A program made the position numbers and the translations under genes. The notes under the pieces are model-generated. The model was not told the origin of the DNA. It made no database searches and saw only the letters and a program-made list of their open reading frames with translations. A stretch of DNA of 64,000 bases from Haloarcula amylovorans (GTDB lineage Archaea > Halobacteriota > Halobacteria > Halobacteriales > Haloarculaceae). This document shows positions 9,217 to 18,376 of this stretch, in pieces. The stretch is taken from assembly GCF_004681185.1 (NCBI RefSeq), contig NZ_SRIF01000001.1, positions 1,364,001 to 1,428,000 of the forward strand, given 5' to 3'. The first letter of the stretch is position 1. Each line of letters opens with the position of its first letter.

Positions 9217-10260
9217 TCAGTACTCGCGCTCGACGAGATAGTTGGCGATGCCGTCCAGCAACTCGCGGGCCTCGTTGTCGGGGAGCACTTCGAGGTTCTC
9301 CTTGCCGCTCTGGACGAGATCCTGTGCTCGGTCCTGTGCGTACTCGATCGATCCCGCTTCGCGAAGCCGGGCAACGGCGTCGTCGATTTCGGCTTCGGAG
9401 ACGTCCTCGACGGAGTCGGTGTCGACGAGGTTCGCCACGTCGACGCCCTGCTGGCGTGCGTGTAGCGTCACGAGCGTCTGCTTGTTCTCGACGAGGTCCG
9501 ACCCGCGCTGTTTGCCAAGTTTCTCCGAGGGCGTCGTCAGGTCCAGCAGGTCGTCCTGAATCTGGAACGCCCGGCCCACGTCCAGTCCGTGATTGTACAG
9601 CGCCGTGACCGTCTCCTGGTCCGCCCCGAGCAGGGTCGCCGGGATCGACGCGGCGGCCCCGTACAGCACGGCCGTCTTGAGTTCGACCATCTCCAGATAC
9701 TCGTCGGGCGTGACCGCCTCGCGCTGTTCGAACTCGATGTCCAGCGACTGCCCCTCACAGATGCGGGTACACGTCGTGGCGAGTCGCTTGTTCGCCTCGA
9801 CGGTTCGCTCCGGAGCGGCCCCGGTTTCGAGCAGGAATTCGAAGGCCTTCGAGTACAGCGTGTCGCCGGCCAGAATCGCCGTCGAGAGGTCGTACTCCTT
9901 GTGGACGGCGGGGACTCCCCGGCGGAGGTCGTCGTCGTCCATGATGTCGTCGTGGATGAGCGTGAACGTCTGTATGACCTCGATGGCGATGGCCGCCGAC
10001 AGCACGTCGGCGTCTCCGCCGTCTAGCGTCGGGAAGTCGCGGTAGTTTTTCGAGAGGGGTTCGACGTCTAACAGTGACTCGGCGACCAACAACAGCACCG
10101 TCGGTCGGAGTCGTTTGCCGCCAGCGTCCAGCAGGTACCGGGTCGCCTCGTAGAGATGTTCCGGTCGCGTGACCGGGAGTTCCTCCGGAAGCGCCTCGTT
10201 GACCCGCTCTCGCCGGGCGAGGATGGCTGCTTCGACCTGCTGATGGCGTTCGGACATCAC
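9217..10260 (-). CDS. idsA: Geranylgeranyl diphosphate synthase (polyprenyl synthetase)
   Basis: Head-to-tail prenyltransferase that elongates isopentenyl diphosphate, in archaea to the C20 chains of ether lipids. The first Asp-rich motif is DDIMDDDDLRRG (from residue 104) and the second is IQDDLLDLT. The N-terminal GGKRLRP substrate-binding motif is at 48-54. Length, 347 residues, is typical. Its start lies one base after the RNase J stop (10262), so the two are surely cotranscribed. Product length (C15, C20 or C25) cannot be fixed from sequence by eye. The upstream isopentenyl phosphate kinase and mevalonate kinase feed the same pathway. Confidence 0.9.
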   Translation of the reverse strand: MMSERHQQVEAAILARRERVNEALPEELPVTRPEHLYEATRYLLDAGGKRLRPTVLLLVAESLLDVEPLSKNYRDFPTLDGGDADVLSAAIAIEVIQTFTLIHDDIMDDDDLRRGVPAVHKEYDLSTAILAGDTLYSKAFEFLLETGAAPERTVEANKRLATTCTRICEGQSLDIEFEQREAVTPDEYLEMVELKTAVLYGAAASIPATLLGADQETVTALYNHGLDVGRAFQIQDDLLDLTTPSEKLGKQRGSDLVENKQTLVTLHARQQGVDVANLVDTDSVEDVSEAEIDDAVARLREAGSIEYAQDRAQDLVQSGKENLEVLPDNEARELLDGIANYLVEREY

Positions 10261-10261
10261 T

Positions 10262-11608
10262 CTACTCGGTGAGTTGGATCATGTTACCGTTTCGGGTAAC
10301 GTGTAGGTCGCGGCCGACCTTGTAGCCCTGGTTCTCGGCGAGGTCCACGTACGGTGCGAACCCTTTGAGGCTCTGGTGAGCGGGAATGACGTGCTGTGGC
10401 TGAAGTGCCTGGAGCATCTCGTAGTGGCCTTCCTCTCGAAGGTGGCCTGAAACGTGGATGTCGTCGTAGATGCGAGCGCCCTGCATGCCCAGCAGTTTCT
10501 CGGACTGGTAGCGCTGCCCCTCGTTCGTCGGTTCCGGGATGACCCGGGCCGAGAAGAGGACCTTGTCGCCGTCGTCCAGTTCGTAGGGCGTCTCGCCGCG
10601 GCCCATACGAGTGAGCATCGCGCGCGGTTCGCCCTGGTGGCCCGTCACGATGGGCAGGAAGTTCTCCTTGCCCTCGTTCATGATGCGCTTGAACGTGCGG
10701 TCGACGGACTTGCGGTGGCCGTACATCCCCAGGTCGTCGGGGAAGTCCACGAAGTCCAGTCGCTCTGCGGTACCGGAGTACTTCTCCATCGAGCGGCCCA
10801 GCAGAACCGGCTGTCGGCCGATGTCTTCGGCGAACTCGACGAGGCTCTTCACGCGAGCGATGTGGCTCGAGAACGTCGTGGCGACGATCCCGCCGTCGTA
10901 GTGCTCGATACTCTGCATGACGTCCTTGAGGTGTCGACGAGCGACGGACTCGGACGGCGTTCGGCCCTTCCGACCGGCGTTCGTACAGTCCTCGATGTAA
11001 CAGAGGACGCCCTCGCCCTCGCGACCGATTTCGCGGAAGCGCTTCATGTCGATGGGGTCGCCCAGCACTGGCGTGTGGTCCATCCGCTTGTCCAGCCCGT
11101 AGACGACCGCGCCTTCCGGCGTGTGGAGGACGGGGTTGATAGCGTCGATGATGGAGTGGGTGACGTTGACGAACTCCAGTTCGGTACGCTCGCCGATCTG
11201 CATCGTCTCGCCTGCCTCCATCTTCTGGAGGTCGTTCTGGACGCCGAACTTCTCCTCGCCCTTGATCTGCTGTTTGACGAGTTCGATCGTGAAGGGCGTC
11301 GCGACGATGGGTGCGTCGTATCGGTGTGCGAGCTTCGAAATCGCGCCGATGTGGTCTAAGTGGCCGTGCGTCGGCACGATGGCCTTTACGTCGCCCTCGA
11401 GGTCGGACATGACGCGGTCGTCCGGAATCGCGCCCATGTCGATGAGGTCGAGCGAGTGCATCCGCTCGGTCTCGACGTTGTCGTGAATCAGTACCTTCGA
11501 GAGGTTCAGGCCCATGTCGAAGATGACGACGTCGTCCCCCGCACGGACGGCCGTCATCTGTCGGCCTACAGCCTCGTAACCGCCAATTGTTGCAATTTCG
11601 ACTTCCAT
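10262..11608 (-). CDS. Ribonuclease J family metallo-beta-lactamase RNase
   Basis: Metallo-beta-lactamase/beta-CASP nuclease of the archaeal RNase J group, 448 residues, expected to degrade RNA 5' to 3' in the cytoplasm. The zinc motif is HGHLDH (81-86) with surrounding [12 protein letters not shown]; a later SGH and the C-terminal HVIPAHQS stretch supply further metal ligands. Archaeal RNase J is often found beside isoprenoid genes, as here. The gene is preceded by a 217-nt hairpin-rich leader with its own promoter (see 11609-11856), which suggests post-transcriptional control. Confidence 0.9.
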   Translation of the reverse strand: MEVEIATIGGYEAVGRQMTAVRAGDDVVIFDMGLNLSKVLIHDNVETERMHSLDLIDMGAIPDDRVMSDLEGDVKAIVPTHGHLDHIGAISKLAHRYDAPIVATPFTIELVKQQIKGEEKFGVQNDLQKMEAGETMQIGERTELEFVNVTHSIIDAINPVLHTPEGAVVYGLDKRMDHTPVLGDPIDMKRFREIGREGEGVLCYIEDCTNAGRKGRTPSESVARRHLKDVMQSIEHYDGGIVATTFSSHIARVKSLVEFAEDIGRQPVLLGRSMEKYSGTAERLDFVDFPDDLGMYGHRKSVDRTFKRIMNEGKENFLPIVTGHQGEPRAMLTRMGRGETPYELDDGDKVLFSARVIPEPTNEGQRYQSEKLLGMQGARIYDDIHVSGHLREEGHYEMLQALQPQHVIPAHQSLKGFAPYVDLAENQGYKVGRDLHVTRNGNMIQLTE

Positions 11609-11856
11609 GGTTGTAGCTCCGAGTGGAGCCGGCCGCGAGCACGCGGTTGGTGGTGGCGACGACGGTAACCGCCGAAACGGCGTCTCGATTCCGATGGGTG
11701 GCGAGGCCAGCCAGGGTAGACCCGTAGCCTCGGTTCCCGTAGTGGAAGGGACTCACGTCCCGACGACTTTTCCCCCGTCGTCTGCCGGCCGCCGAACCGC
11801 GAGTCGCGGGCGGCCGTGCGCTCGGTTACGCGGCAGTACAACGCGGCTTCTTAAAA
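11609..11856 (-). promoter_or_regulatory. Promoter and long structured leader of the RNase J gene
   Basis: A TATA box (minus strand TTTTAAGA, 11849-11856) predicts a start near 11825 and an untranslated leader of about 217 nt before the RNase J ATG. Perfect hairpins within it are CGGCCGCC/GGCGGCCG at 11786-11816, with an inner CGCG/CGCG stem; GACGAC/GTCGTC at 11762-11782; and GGGAC-TCAC-GTCCC at 11748-11761, which as RNA has a GUGA (GNRA) tetraloop. No credible open frame is present. The region could be a 5' UTR element or a separate small RNA. Confidence 0.55.
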
Positions 11857-11875
11857 CGATGTGGGTTCTGTCCGC

Positions 11876-13225
11876 TCACTCGTCGTCCAGCGCGTCCGAT
11901 AGCGGGTCGCTGTCCGAGTCGACATCGAACCCGCGGGTACTGCCAGCGGTCTCAGAGTCGTCCTCGTCGCTCGATTGGGCGGATGTGTCTTCGACCGTCT
12001 CGCTCGTCTCCATATCGCGCGCGTCCGCCACCTCCGAGTCGTCCCCGGCCTGCGTCTCCTCGGCGGGCGCGCGCTCGAACAGATCGCTCCCCTCACCGGT
12101 CTCCTCGCCGAACAGATCGTCCGTCGTCCGCGGTCCGTCATCAGGTTCGCCCCGGTCTCCCGTCGCGTCCGTGCCCCCGGTTGAGTCGGGCTGGCTCTCG
12201 GTGCTCCAGTCAGCGAAGCCGGGTGCGTCGTCGTCCCCGGCCCCGTCAGCGCCCGTTTCGGCCGTTTTCGCGTCCGTCGCCTCGCGCGGCTCGAACTCCG
12301 TCGGGTCCGGTGGCGACCACTCCTGTGGTTCCTCACTCTCCGCCGAAGTCGGCTCGTTCTCCTCGTGTGCCGCCCCTTCCCCGACCATGTCGCGCTGGGC
12401 GTCCGTCGTCGGTCCGCCGAAGATACTCCCGTCGTCGGGCTCACCCGTCGGTTCCGCGCCGGTGTCCTCAGCCTCGGTGGCAGTCGCCGTGCTCGACGGG
12501 GTGTCGTCGGTGGCTTCGGCCCCCGGAACGCCAATGTTGGCGTCCGTCTGCTGGTCCGGAACTGACTCTTGGCCCGGAGTCGTCGTCTCGTCCTCGGTTC
12601 CGGTCGCAGCTGCTGACGACGACTGTTCCGGTTCCTGCGCCGCGTCTGTCGTCTCGGGCTCCGTCGAACCCGGTCCCGAGCCACCTCGCCCTTCGCCTGG
12701 TCGGTTGACGCCCACGGGATCGGCGGGGTCCTCGGCAGGCGGCTGTGTCGCCGATTGCTGGGTTGGCGTCTCATTGCTATCGGCGGTCGCCACGGTCCCA
12801 CCGGCCGCCGCACCGGTCGCAGCGGTCGCCGCGTCCGCGGGCTGACGCTCGTCGGCCGTCGTCTCGCCGTCGGTCGCGGCCTCGTCAGTGGTCACAGGCT
12901 CGTCGCTCGATTCGTCCTCGACTCGCTCGGTGGCCGATTCCCCGCCCGTCGCCGCTACGGCAGCGGCGGCACCCACCCGCGTCGCATCGGCGACGAGTTT
13001 GTGGGCGAGTCCAAATAGGCCCGACAGCGTGAGGAGGACGCCGACCCCGGCGACGGCGACACCTAAGAGCGCACGATTCGTCTCGACTGCGGTGGAGGTC
13101 GCACTCGACGCGCCGAGGACCATGCCGATACCGACGAACACGCCGCCGACGACGCTCACGACGAGAAAGTACCCGACGAAACGCGTGCCGTATCGGTAAA
13201 CGTCCAATAAGCTAACAGCAGACAT
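11876..13225 (-). CDS. DUF7139-like membrane protein with long acidic tail
   Basis: A 449-residue haloarchaeal protein resembling DUF7139-domain proteins. Residues 1-75 carry two hydrophobic segments (FVGYFLVVSVVGGVFVGIGM and ALLGVAVAGVGVLLTLSGLF). The remaining ~370 residues are Ser/Thr/Asp/Glu/Ala-rich, low in hydrophobics and probably disordered. The ATG at 13225 is preferred over an upstream frame start because the preceding stretch is not protein-like. It lies between isopentenyl phosphate kinase and RNase J on the same strand, 46 bp from the kinase stop. No function is known; the context does not force an isoprenoid role. Confidence 0.75.
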   Translation of the reverse strand: MSAVSLLDVYRYGTRFVGYFLVVSVVGGVFVGIGMVLGASSATSTAVETNRALLGVAVAGVGVLLTLSGLFGLAHKLVADATRVGAAAAVAATGGESATERVEDESSDEPVTTDEAATDGETTADERQPADAATAATGAAAGGTVATADSNETPTQQSATQPPAEDPADPVGVNRPGEGRGGSGPGSTEPETTDAAQEPEQSSSAAATGTEDETTTPGQESVPDQQTDANIGVPGAEATDDTPSSTATATEAEDTGAEPTGEPDDGSIFGGPTTDAQRDMVGEGAAHEENEPTSAESEEPQEWSPPDPTEFEPREATDAKTAETGADGAGDDDAPGFADWSTESQPDSTGGTDATGDRGEPDDGPRTTDDLFGEETGEGSDLFERAPAEETQAGDDSEVADARDMETSETVEDTSAQSSDEDDSETAGSTRGFDVDSDSDPLSDALDDE

Positions 13226-13271
13226 TGTACGACAATAACCAACGTCGGTCAAATAGGTTACGCCGGCAGTA

Positions 13272-14009
13272 TCACTCAGCGTCGATGGTCGTCCCTGGCG
13301 ATTCCCCGGCAACGAACGCGGGAAGGGCGTCGGGACCGAAAATGTGGGCCGGACTCTCTAATTCGAGCAACGCCCGAACCTTCCCGGCCATCCCACCGGA
13401 GACGTCCGTCGCGTCGCTGCCACCGAGGGCCGCCGCGACGTCCTCGAACGCCGCGATTCGCTCGATTACGTCTCCCGATTCGGAGAGCACACCCGAGACC
13501 GTCGAGCAGACGCCGACCCGAGTCGCGTCCACAGCGGCTGCGAGTTCGACGACGAGTTCGTCGCCGCTGAGGACGGTGGCCCCCTCGCCTTCGTGAGCGA
13601 CGAGGTCACCGTGAAGCACCGGTACGAACCCCTCGCCGAGCAGCGTCTCGACCTGTCCAGTCGGCAGCGAGAGCGACCCGTCGGCGTCGCGGTGGCCCGC
13701 TGAGAACGGATGGACCGGGACTGCCGGAACGTCTCGGTCGGTTAGCGAGGCGACGACCCGCGCGTTCAGTCGCTTCATCGCGCTGTGAATCGCCTGTACG
13801 CCGGCAACGTCGTGGGTCCCTTTGGTCGTGCTGACGCCGTACTCCGCGGCGTGGTGGTGGCCGAAGCTCCCCCCGCCGTGGACCACGACGAGCTTCTCGT
13901 CCGCGGCGGCGACGGCATCCGCTGCGGCCGAAAGCGCCGCGTCGTCGACTGTCTCCGGTTCGTCCTTCTCGGTGACGACGCTCCCGCCGAGTTTGAGGAC
14001 GACGGTCAT
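13272..14009 (-). CDS. ipk: Isopentenyl phosphate kinase
   Basis: Phosphorylates isopentenyl phosphate to isopentenyl diphosphate, the last step of the archaeal mevalonate pathway. It is an amino-acid-kinase fold of 245 residues with LKLGGSVVTEK at the N-terminus. The HGGGSFGH motif (44-51) supplies the glycine-rich loop and the catalytic His51, which distinguishes IPK from other family members. Its ATG overlaps the mevalonate kinase stop by 4 bp, so the two are translationally coupled. Confidence 0.92.
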   Translation of the reverse strand: MTVVLKLGGSVVTEKDEPETVDDAALSAAADAVAAADEKLVVVHGGGSFGHHHAAEYGVSTTKGTHDVAGVQAIHSAMKRLNARVVASLTDRDVPAVPVHPFSAGHRDADGSLSLPTGQVETLLGEGFVPVLHGDLVAHEGEGATVLSGDELVVELAAAVDATRVGVCSTVSGVLSESGDVIERIAAFEDVAAALGGSDATDVSGGMAGKVRALLELESPAHIFGPDALPAFVAGESPGTTIDAE

Positions 14010-14989
14010 TCCTGCCGGACTCCCTCGGTGTCTAGCTCCGCCCGGAACGCGTCCTCACACCCCGGCGTGTACTTCAGCGCGGTGAGGGCGTCGTCGCCCT
14101 CGTCCAGCGCAACGATACAGCCACCGCCGCCGGCCCCGGTGAGTTTCGCACCGACCGCGCCGGCGTCTCTGGCGGCCCACACCATCGTATCCAACGACCG
14201 CGAGGAGACGCCAAGCGCCGACAACAGCCCGTGGTTGAAGTTCATCAGCTCCCCCAGCGACTCGTAATCGTCCGTGCCGAGGACATTCTCTCCTTCGCGG
14301 ACGACATCACCGATCGCTCTGACGGTGTCGGCCGCGAAGTCGTGTTCCTCCCGAAGTCGGCGGACACCGGCGACGAGCGCCCCGGTATCGCCGGCCCCAC
14401 CGTCGAACCCGATAACGAACGGTAGATTGCCGATCCCGTCGAGTGTTCGGCAGTCGTCGCCCTCGACACGGACCGCGCCGCCGACGGCCGAACAGAACGT
14501 ATCGGCGCGCGAGGCCTGTCCGTCCTGTACCGCCGACTCGACCTGATACGCTCTGTCGGCAATTTCGCGAGGGGAGAGCGAAACGCCCAACTCCCGCGTC
14601 GCGGCGTCGATGGCCGCGACCACGACCGCCGCCGACGAGCCGAGCCCCGCTCCCAACGGAATATCGCTCTCTATCTGTATCTCGAAGCCCGCATCCGGAG
14701 TGTCCGTGGCCTCCCGGACCTGCGAGACCGCTTCGTTGACGTAGCCCATCGCCGCCTCGACGAGCGGTCGCTCCGCTTCGACGTCCGGGCGGGCATCGCC
14801 GTCGCCATCGTACTCGACGGTGAAGCCGTCGAGTTTGAGGTCCTCCGCGTGCACGCGCAACCCATCTTCTCGCTCGGTGGCCGTCACCCGCGCCCGGCGC
14901 TCGATGGCACACGGGACCGCCGGCTCACCGTAGACGACTGCGTGTTCCCCGAATAGATATACCTTTCCGGGGGCACTCGACGTAACCAT
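14006..14989 (-). CDS. mvk: Mevalonate kinase
   Basis: Phosphorylates mevalonate to 5-phosphomevalonate. It is a GHMP kinase of 327 residues: APGKVYLFGEHAVVYGEPA at residues 6-24, the ATP motif PLGAGLGSSA (111-120), and a C-terminal GAVGAKLTGAGGGGCIVAL motif. It is the first gene of the mvk-ipk pair, with GGPP synthase further downstream on the same strand. Its promoter region carries a TATA-like CTTTTACC near 15092-15099 and the palindrome at 15105-15120, shared with the divergent lipoprotein gene. Confidence 0.93.
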   Translation of the reverse strand: MVTSSAPGKVYLFGEHAVVYGEPAVPCAIERRARVTATEREDGLRVHAEDLKLDGFTVEYDGDGDARPDVEAERPLVEAAMGYVNEAVSQVREATDTPDAGFEIQIESDIPLGAGLGSSAAVVVAAIDAATRELGVSLSPREIADRAYQVESAVQDGQASRADTFCSAVGGAVRVEGDDCRTLDGIGNLPFVIGFDGGAGDTGALVAGVRRLREEHDFAADTVRAIGDVVREGENVLGTDDYESLGELMNFNHGLLSALGVSSRSLDTMVWAARDAGAVGAKLTGAGGGGCIVALDEGDDALTALKYTPGCEDAFRAELDTEGVRQE

Positions 14990-15092
14990 ACTCGTTCGTC
15001 TATCTGGAGAGGGTTAGGCGTTTTCGGAGCGAGATTCCGGGTTCGACGCGGCAGTTCGCTCGCGTTTCGGGAAGACACGTAATGGGGTGACG

Positions 15093-15130
15093 GTAAAAGC
15101 CGTTTTTCAGCCTTCTGAAAGCACTTTTAG
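15093..15130. promoter_or_regulatory. Divergent promoter pair with central palindrome
   Basis: The palindrome TTTCAG-CCTT-CTGAAA (15105-15120) sits between two outward TATA-like boxes: GCTTTTACC on the minus strand toward mvk and CACTTTTAG on the plus strand toward the lipoprotein gene, whose ATG is at 15152. The position next to both TATA boxes fits an operator controlling both genes. Confidence 0.5.
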
Positions 15131-15151
15131 TGACACTCGAAACGATTGGGT

Positions 15152-16003
15152 ATGAACCGCCGCCGACTGCTCGCCTCGTGTGGAACGTGCCTCGCCGGAC
15201 TCGCTGGGTGTCTCTCGGAGTCGCCCGCAAACACGGCCGAAACGCCGAACCAGACCGAATCCCCACCGAGCGAGACCACAACCGACTCGCCCACCGAACG
15301 ACCCTCCGGGACACAAACCGACACGACGCCCTCCGTCGGAGACATCGTCGTTCGAAAGGCCATCAGATACGAATCCACGATGGGGTCGGGCGGCGTGCTC
15401 ACGGCCAGCGAAACGCAGTACGTCGTTGCCTCGATACAGGGACCACAGGACGCCTCGACCGACGGCTTCTCACTAGAGACCGATGCTGACTCGTGGGACC
15501 CCGGACTGCCCAAGACCGCTGGGGCCAGAAACCACTCCGTCGCGGGCATCGAGCGACCGTATCTCGCGTTCACTCTGCCGTCGCCGCTGTCGGCGTCGAA
15601 CCCGCGAATCCGACGCGACGGTGAGGACACCGAATGGTCGCTCCCGGACGGCGCAACGGAGACGCTCGCTGCCTCGGCCCTCCGGTTCGAACTCGATAGT
15701 CTGACCGTCCCCGAATCGGTCTCGCAAGGCGAGCAGTTGTCAGTATCGCTCTCGGCGACGAACGTCGCCGAGACGAACGGTCGATTCCTCGCGGCCGTCT
15801 ACTGGCCGACGAAGCGCATCGCGGACGACGACGAATCACACGTCGTCGAACGAACCGTCGCCGCCGGCGAGTCGATGTCGGCGTCGCTCGACATCGACAC
15901 GAGTTACACGACGAACGAGGCCGAATCGATACCGCTACGGATTCGCGGCCACGTCATCGCCGAGCGAGACATCGACGTATCGGACGTCTCGACGGACTGG
16001 TGA
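15152..16003 (+). CDS. Predicted Tat-exported lipoprotein
   Basis: A 283-residue secreted lipoprotein of unknown function. The N-terminus MNRRRLLASCGTCLAGLAGC combines a twin-arginine signal (Arg-Arg-Arg-Leu-Leu) with a lipobox LAGC, lipid-attachment Cys20, typical of haloarchaeal Tat lipoproteins. A Thr/Ser/Pro/Glu-rich linker follows to about residue 65, then a beta-rich domain. I chose the ATG at 15152 over a TTG six bases upstream, since the TATA box 20-30 bp upstream suits a leaderless start. No enzyme motif is seen. Confidence 0.8.
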   Translation: MNRRRLLASCGTCLAGLAGCLSESPANTAETPNQTESPPSETTTDSPTERPSGTQTDTTPSVGDIVVRKAIRYESTMGSGGVLTASETQYVVASIQGPQDASTDGFSLETDADSWDPGLPKTAGARNHSVAGIERPYLAFTLPSPLSASNPRIRRDGEDTEWSLPDGATETLAASALRFELDSLTVPESVSQGEQLSVSLSATNVAETNGRFLAAVYWPTKRIADDDESHVVERTVAAGESMSASLDIDTSYTTNEAESIPLRIRGHVIAERDIDVSDVSTDW

Positions 16004-16042
16004 GCGCTCGAACGGGCCGTTTCTCTCGTCGCTCCCGGCCGA

Positions 16043-17383
16043 CTAGTCCCGTTTTTCCACTCGCATCGACATCTCCTGTCGCGGGTGGGCGGTCAGCGAT
16101 GGCATGAGTTCCAGCGGCGTCTCGCCTTGGAAGTCGAGTCGGTATCGCTGGGCCGTCGTCGCGGTGATGAGTTGCGCTTCCAGCATGGCGAGGTGCTTGC
16201 CAATACAGTGTCGTGGCCCGCCACCGAACGGGAAGTACGCGAAGCGAGGCCGTTCGTTCGCTCGCTCGGGCCGCCAGCGGTCAGGGTCGAACGTTTCCGG
16301 GTCGTCGTAAAAGCGGGCCGAGCGGTGGACGCCCCACTGGGGGAGCATCAGCGTCGTCCCCGCTTCGACCGAATAGCTGGACAACTCCACGTCTTCTGTT
16401 GGCTCACGGAAGATGGTGTATACCGGCGGATACAGTCGCATCGCCTCCTGGATCACTCGCTCCAGATAGTCGAGTTCACGGACGTGTTCCATCCCCGGTC
16501 GCTCGTCGCCGACGACTTCGTCGAGTTCCGCGTGGACCTTCTGTTCGGCTTCGGGATGTTCCGACAGCAGGAACCACGTGTAGGTGAGCGTCAGCGCCGT
16601 CGTGTCGTGGCCCGCGAGCAGCATGGTCATCATCTCGTCGCGTAACTGCTCGGCCGTCTGCTTCCCGTCGTCGCGTGCCCGAATGAGCACCGAGAGGAAG
16701 TCCATCGGCCCGTCGGCGTCGGTCCCGACGTTCTCCTCGCGGACGGCGATGATGTCGCCTAGGACCTCGTCAAGCGTCTCGACGGCACTGGCGAACTCGG
16801 CGTCGTCGGGCATCGGCATCCAGTCGGGCGCGGCGAACCTGATCGGGTCGGGTTCGAAGCGCTGGCCCAGCGGGACGAGTTGCTCCTCGATAGTCCGGAC
16901 CCGCTGTTCGGAGAGTTCGACACCCATCATCAGGTCGAGGATCACGTCCAGTGTCACCCGCGTCATCGACTGTTCGATATCGACGACGTCGCCCGTCTCC
17001 CACCCCGCGATGCGGTCTTCGGCGTGGTCCGTGATGCGGTCTGCCATCCCGGCCAGCCGCCCCATCGAGAACGCCGGATTGCCCAGTCGGCGCTGCTGTT
17101 CCCACGTCTCGCCCTCGCTCAACAGCAGTCCCTCGCCGAGTAAGTCGCCGAGCGCGTCCCCCTGGAAATCCGGCTTCCGGAACCGATCGGCCTCCGAGAC
17201 CAGCACCCGCTCGATCGCCGTCGGGTCACAGAGCATCAGCGTGTCCATCGGCCCCATATCGAACCGGGCCACGTCGCCGTAAGCCGTCTCCAGCGCCGAG
17301 ATGAACCGAAACGGGTCGTTAGCGTACGTTCGGCTGCTCCCGAACAGCGGTTCCCCTTTCGGTCCCGGCGGGGTCTTCGACAT
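16043..17383 (-). CDS. Cytochrome P450
   Basis: Heme monooxygenase of 446 residues. The I-helix oxygen motif is AGHDTT (257-262). The ExxR pair is Glu313/Arg316 in EAMRLYPP, the PERF-like motif is DPDRWRPER, and the heme ligand Cys393 is in FGGGPRHCIGKH. It has no membrane anchor, so it is soluble. It resembles the bacterial/archaeal CYP families that hydroxylate lipids or terpenoids; the substrate is unknown. No ferredoxin or reductase gene is adjacent, so electrons must come from elsewhere. It converges with the lipoprotein gene. Confidence 0.93.
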   Translation of the reverse strand: MSKTPPGPKGEPLFGSSRTYANDPFRFISALETAYGDVARFDMGPMDTLMLCDPTAIERVLVSEADRFRKPDFQGDALGDLLGEGLLLSEGETWEQQRRLGNPAFSMGRLAGMADRITDHAEDRIAGWETGDVVDIEQSMTRVTLDVILDLMMGVELSEQRVRTIEEQLVPLGQRFEPDPIRFAAPDWMPMPDDAEFASAVETLDEVLGDIIAVREENVGTDADGPMDFLSVLIRARDDGKQTAEQLRDEMMTMLLAGHDTTALTLTYTWFLLSEHPEAEQKVHAELDEVVGDERPGMEHVRELDYLERVIQEAMRLYPPVYTIFREPTEDVELSSYSVEAGTTLMLPQWGVHRSARFYDDPETFDPDRWRPERANERPRFAYFPFGGGPRHCIGKHLAMLEAQLITATTAQRYRLDFQGETPLELMPSLTAHPRQEMSMRVEKRD

Positions 17384-17452
17384 AGCGGCGGTTAGGACTG
17401 GACACGTTTGAATCGACTGCCAAACCGTGTCGCTGCTTACCGAAGCATCTCC

Positions 17453-17833
17453 TCAGAGCCAGCGGTTCGGGTCCAGATTCCAGTCGGTGTGCCGTCGCGT
17501 CCACGCCCCGCCGAGGCCGCCGACAGCGCTCAGACCGACCGTGTACGCGAGGAAGAACCCAAACACGAGCCCCAGGAAGAGGTCGTAGGCTGGCGACGAC
17601 GGAGAGATCCCAAATCCGAGGACGCTGGCGACGTACAGCGCCGGGACGAACAACACTAGTAACGGTACCATCGCCGCGATTCCGGCGAGCATCCCAATCC
17701 ACAGGCCCGTCGCGTAGCCACTGCCGTGCCGGTGTGCTGCCACCGCACCACCGACGAACGACGAAAACGGTATCATCGAGAGAACGAGCGTCACGAGCGC
17801 GCCCCATCCCGCGTCCATCAGCGTCTCGCGCAT
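17453..17833 (-). CDS. DUF5518-like membrane protein
   Basis: A 126-residue integral membrane protein with four hydrophobic segments (ALVTLVLSMIPF, GLWIGMLAGIAAM, PLLVLFVPALYVASVLGF, LFLGLVFGFFLAYTVGL). It resembles the haloarchaeal DUF5518 family; Gly-rich stretches suggest a small helical bundle. It lies 52 bp downstream of a paralogue at 17886-18266 and 69 bp before the P450. The two paralogues share length, the position of Gly-Gly motifs and the SALGG/SAVGG end. Function is unknown. Confidence 0.75.
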   Translation of the reverse strand: MRETLMDAGWGALVTLVLSMIPFSSFVGGAVAAHRHGSGYATGLWIGMLAGIAAMVPLLVLFVPALYVASVLGFGISPSSPAYDLFLGLVFGFFLAYTVGLSAVGGLGGAWTRRHTDWNLDPNRWL

Positions 17834-17885
17834 CTCACCTCTCGCTGTTGCGTGGAACCGTAATATAATTGCCCGCCAGCGCGCC

Positions 17886-18266
17886 TCAGTTGCCGATGTC
17901 CGTCTCGTACTTCACGTAGTTGCCCAGCCAGCCGCCCAGCGCACTCAGCCCGACGATGTAGACGGCTGAGAACAGACCGATGACGATGAGGAAGACGAAG
18001 CTGAACGCGCCGAACCCGACCGGCATCCCGCCGCTGAGGACGAGGCCGAAGAGGACGACGAAAACGAATACGGCGACTATCGCCGAGAACACGAGTCCGA
18101 TGAGGCCGGAGACGACGCCGACACGCAGACCGTCGTTTCGGTCGCCGCCTTGGAGGTACCCAGCGAGCACACCGCCGAAGACCGGGGCGAAGGGGACGAA
18201 AGAACTGAGCAGAGCTGTCGCGACTGCGCCGATGACCGCGTTGAGGAGGGTATCTTGTTCTGCCAT
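17886..18266 (-). CDS. DUF5518-like membrane protein (paralogue)
   Basis: A second 126-residue membrane protein in tandem with the preceding one. Hydrophobic segments include AVATALLSSFVPFAPVFGG, VVSGLIGLVFSAIVAVFVFV and FSFVFLIVIGLFSAVYIVGL; the C-terminus is short and charged. Same DUF5518-like family, probably a tandem duplication. It lies 110 bp downstream of rps2 and is likely a separate transcript. Function is unknown. Confidence 0.75.
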   Translation of the reverse strand: MAEQDTLLNAVIGAVATALLSSFVPFAPVFGGVLAGYLQGGDRNDGLRVGVVSGLIGLVFSAIVAVFVFVVLFGLVLSGGMPVGFGAFSFVFLIVIGLFSAVYIVGLSALGGWLGNYVKYETDIGN

Positions 18267-18376
18267 CGCTCCCGCTACTCGGGGGTGTCTGGTATGTTTT
18301 GTGCTGTAGCGGGGACAAAGCGAGCGTCGCCACTCCTCGAAGCGGTGAGCCGCGAAAACGAAGCGAACGCGCGAAC

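Noticed and set aside
10284..11756. A 490-codon minus-strand frame overlapping RNase J.
   Set aside because: Arg/His-rich out-of-frame reading of the RNase J gene without motifs; the 448-residue frame carries the zinc-site motif HGHLDH.
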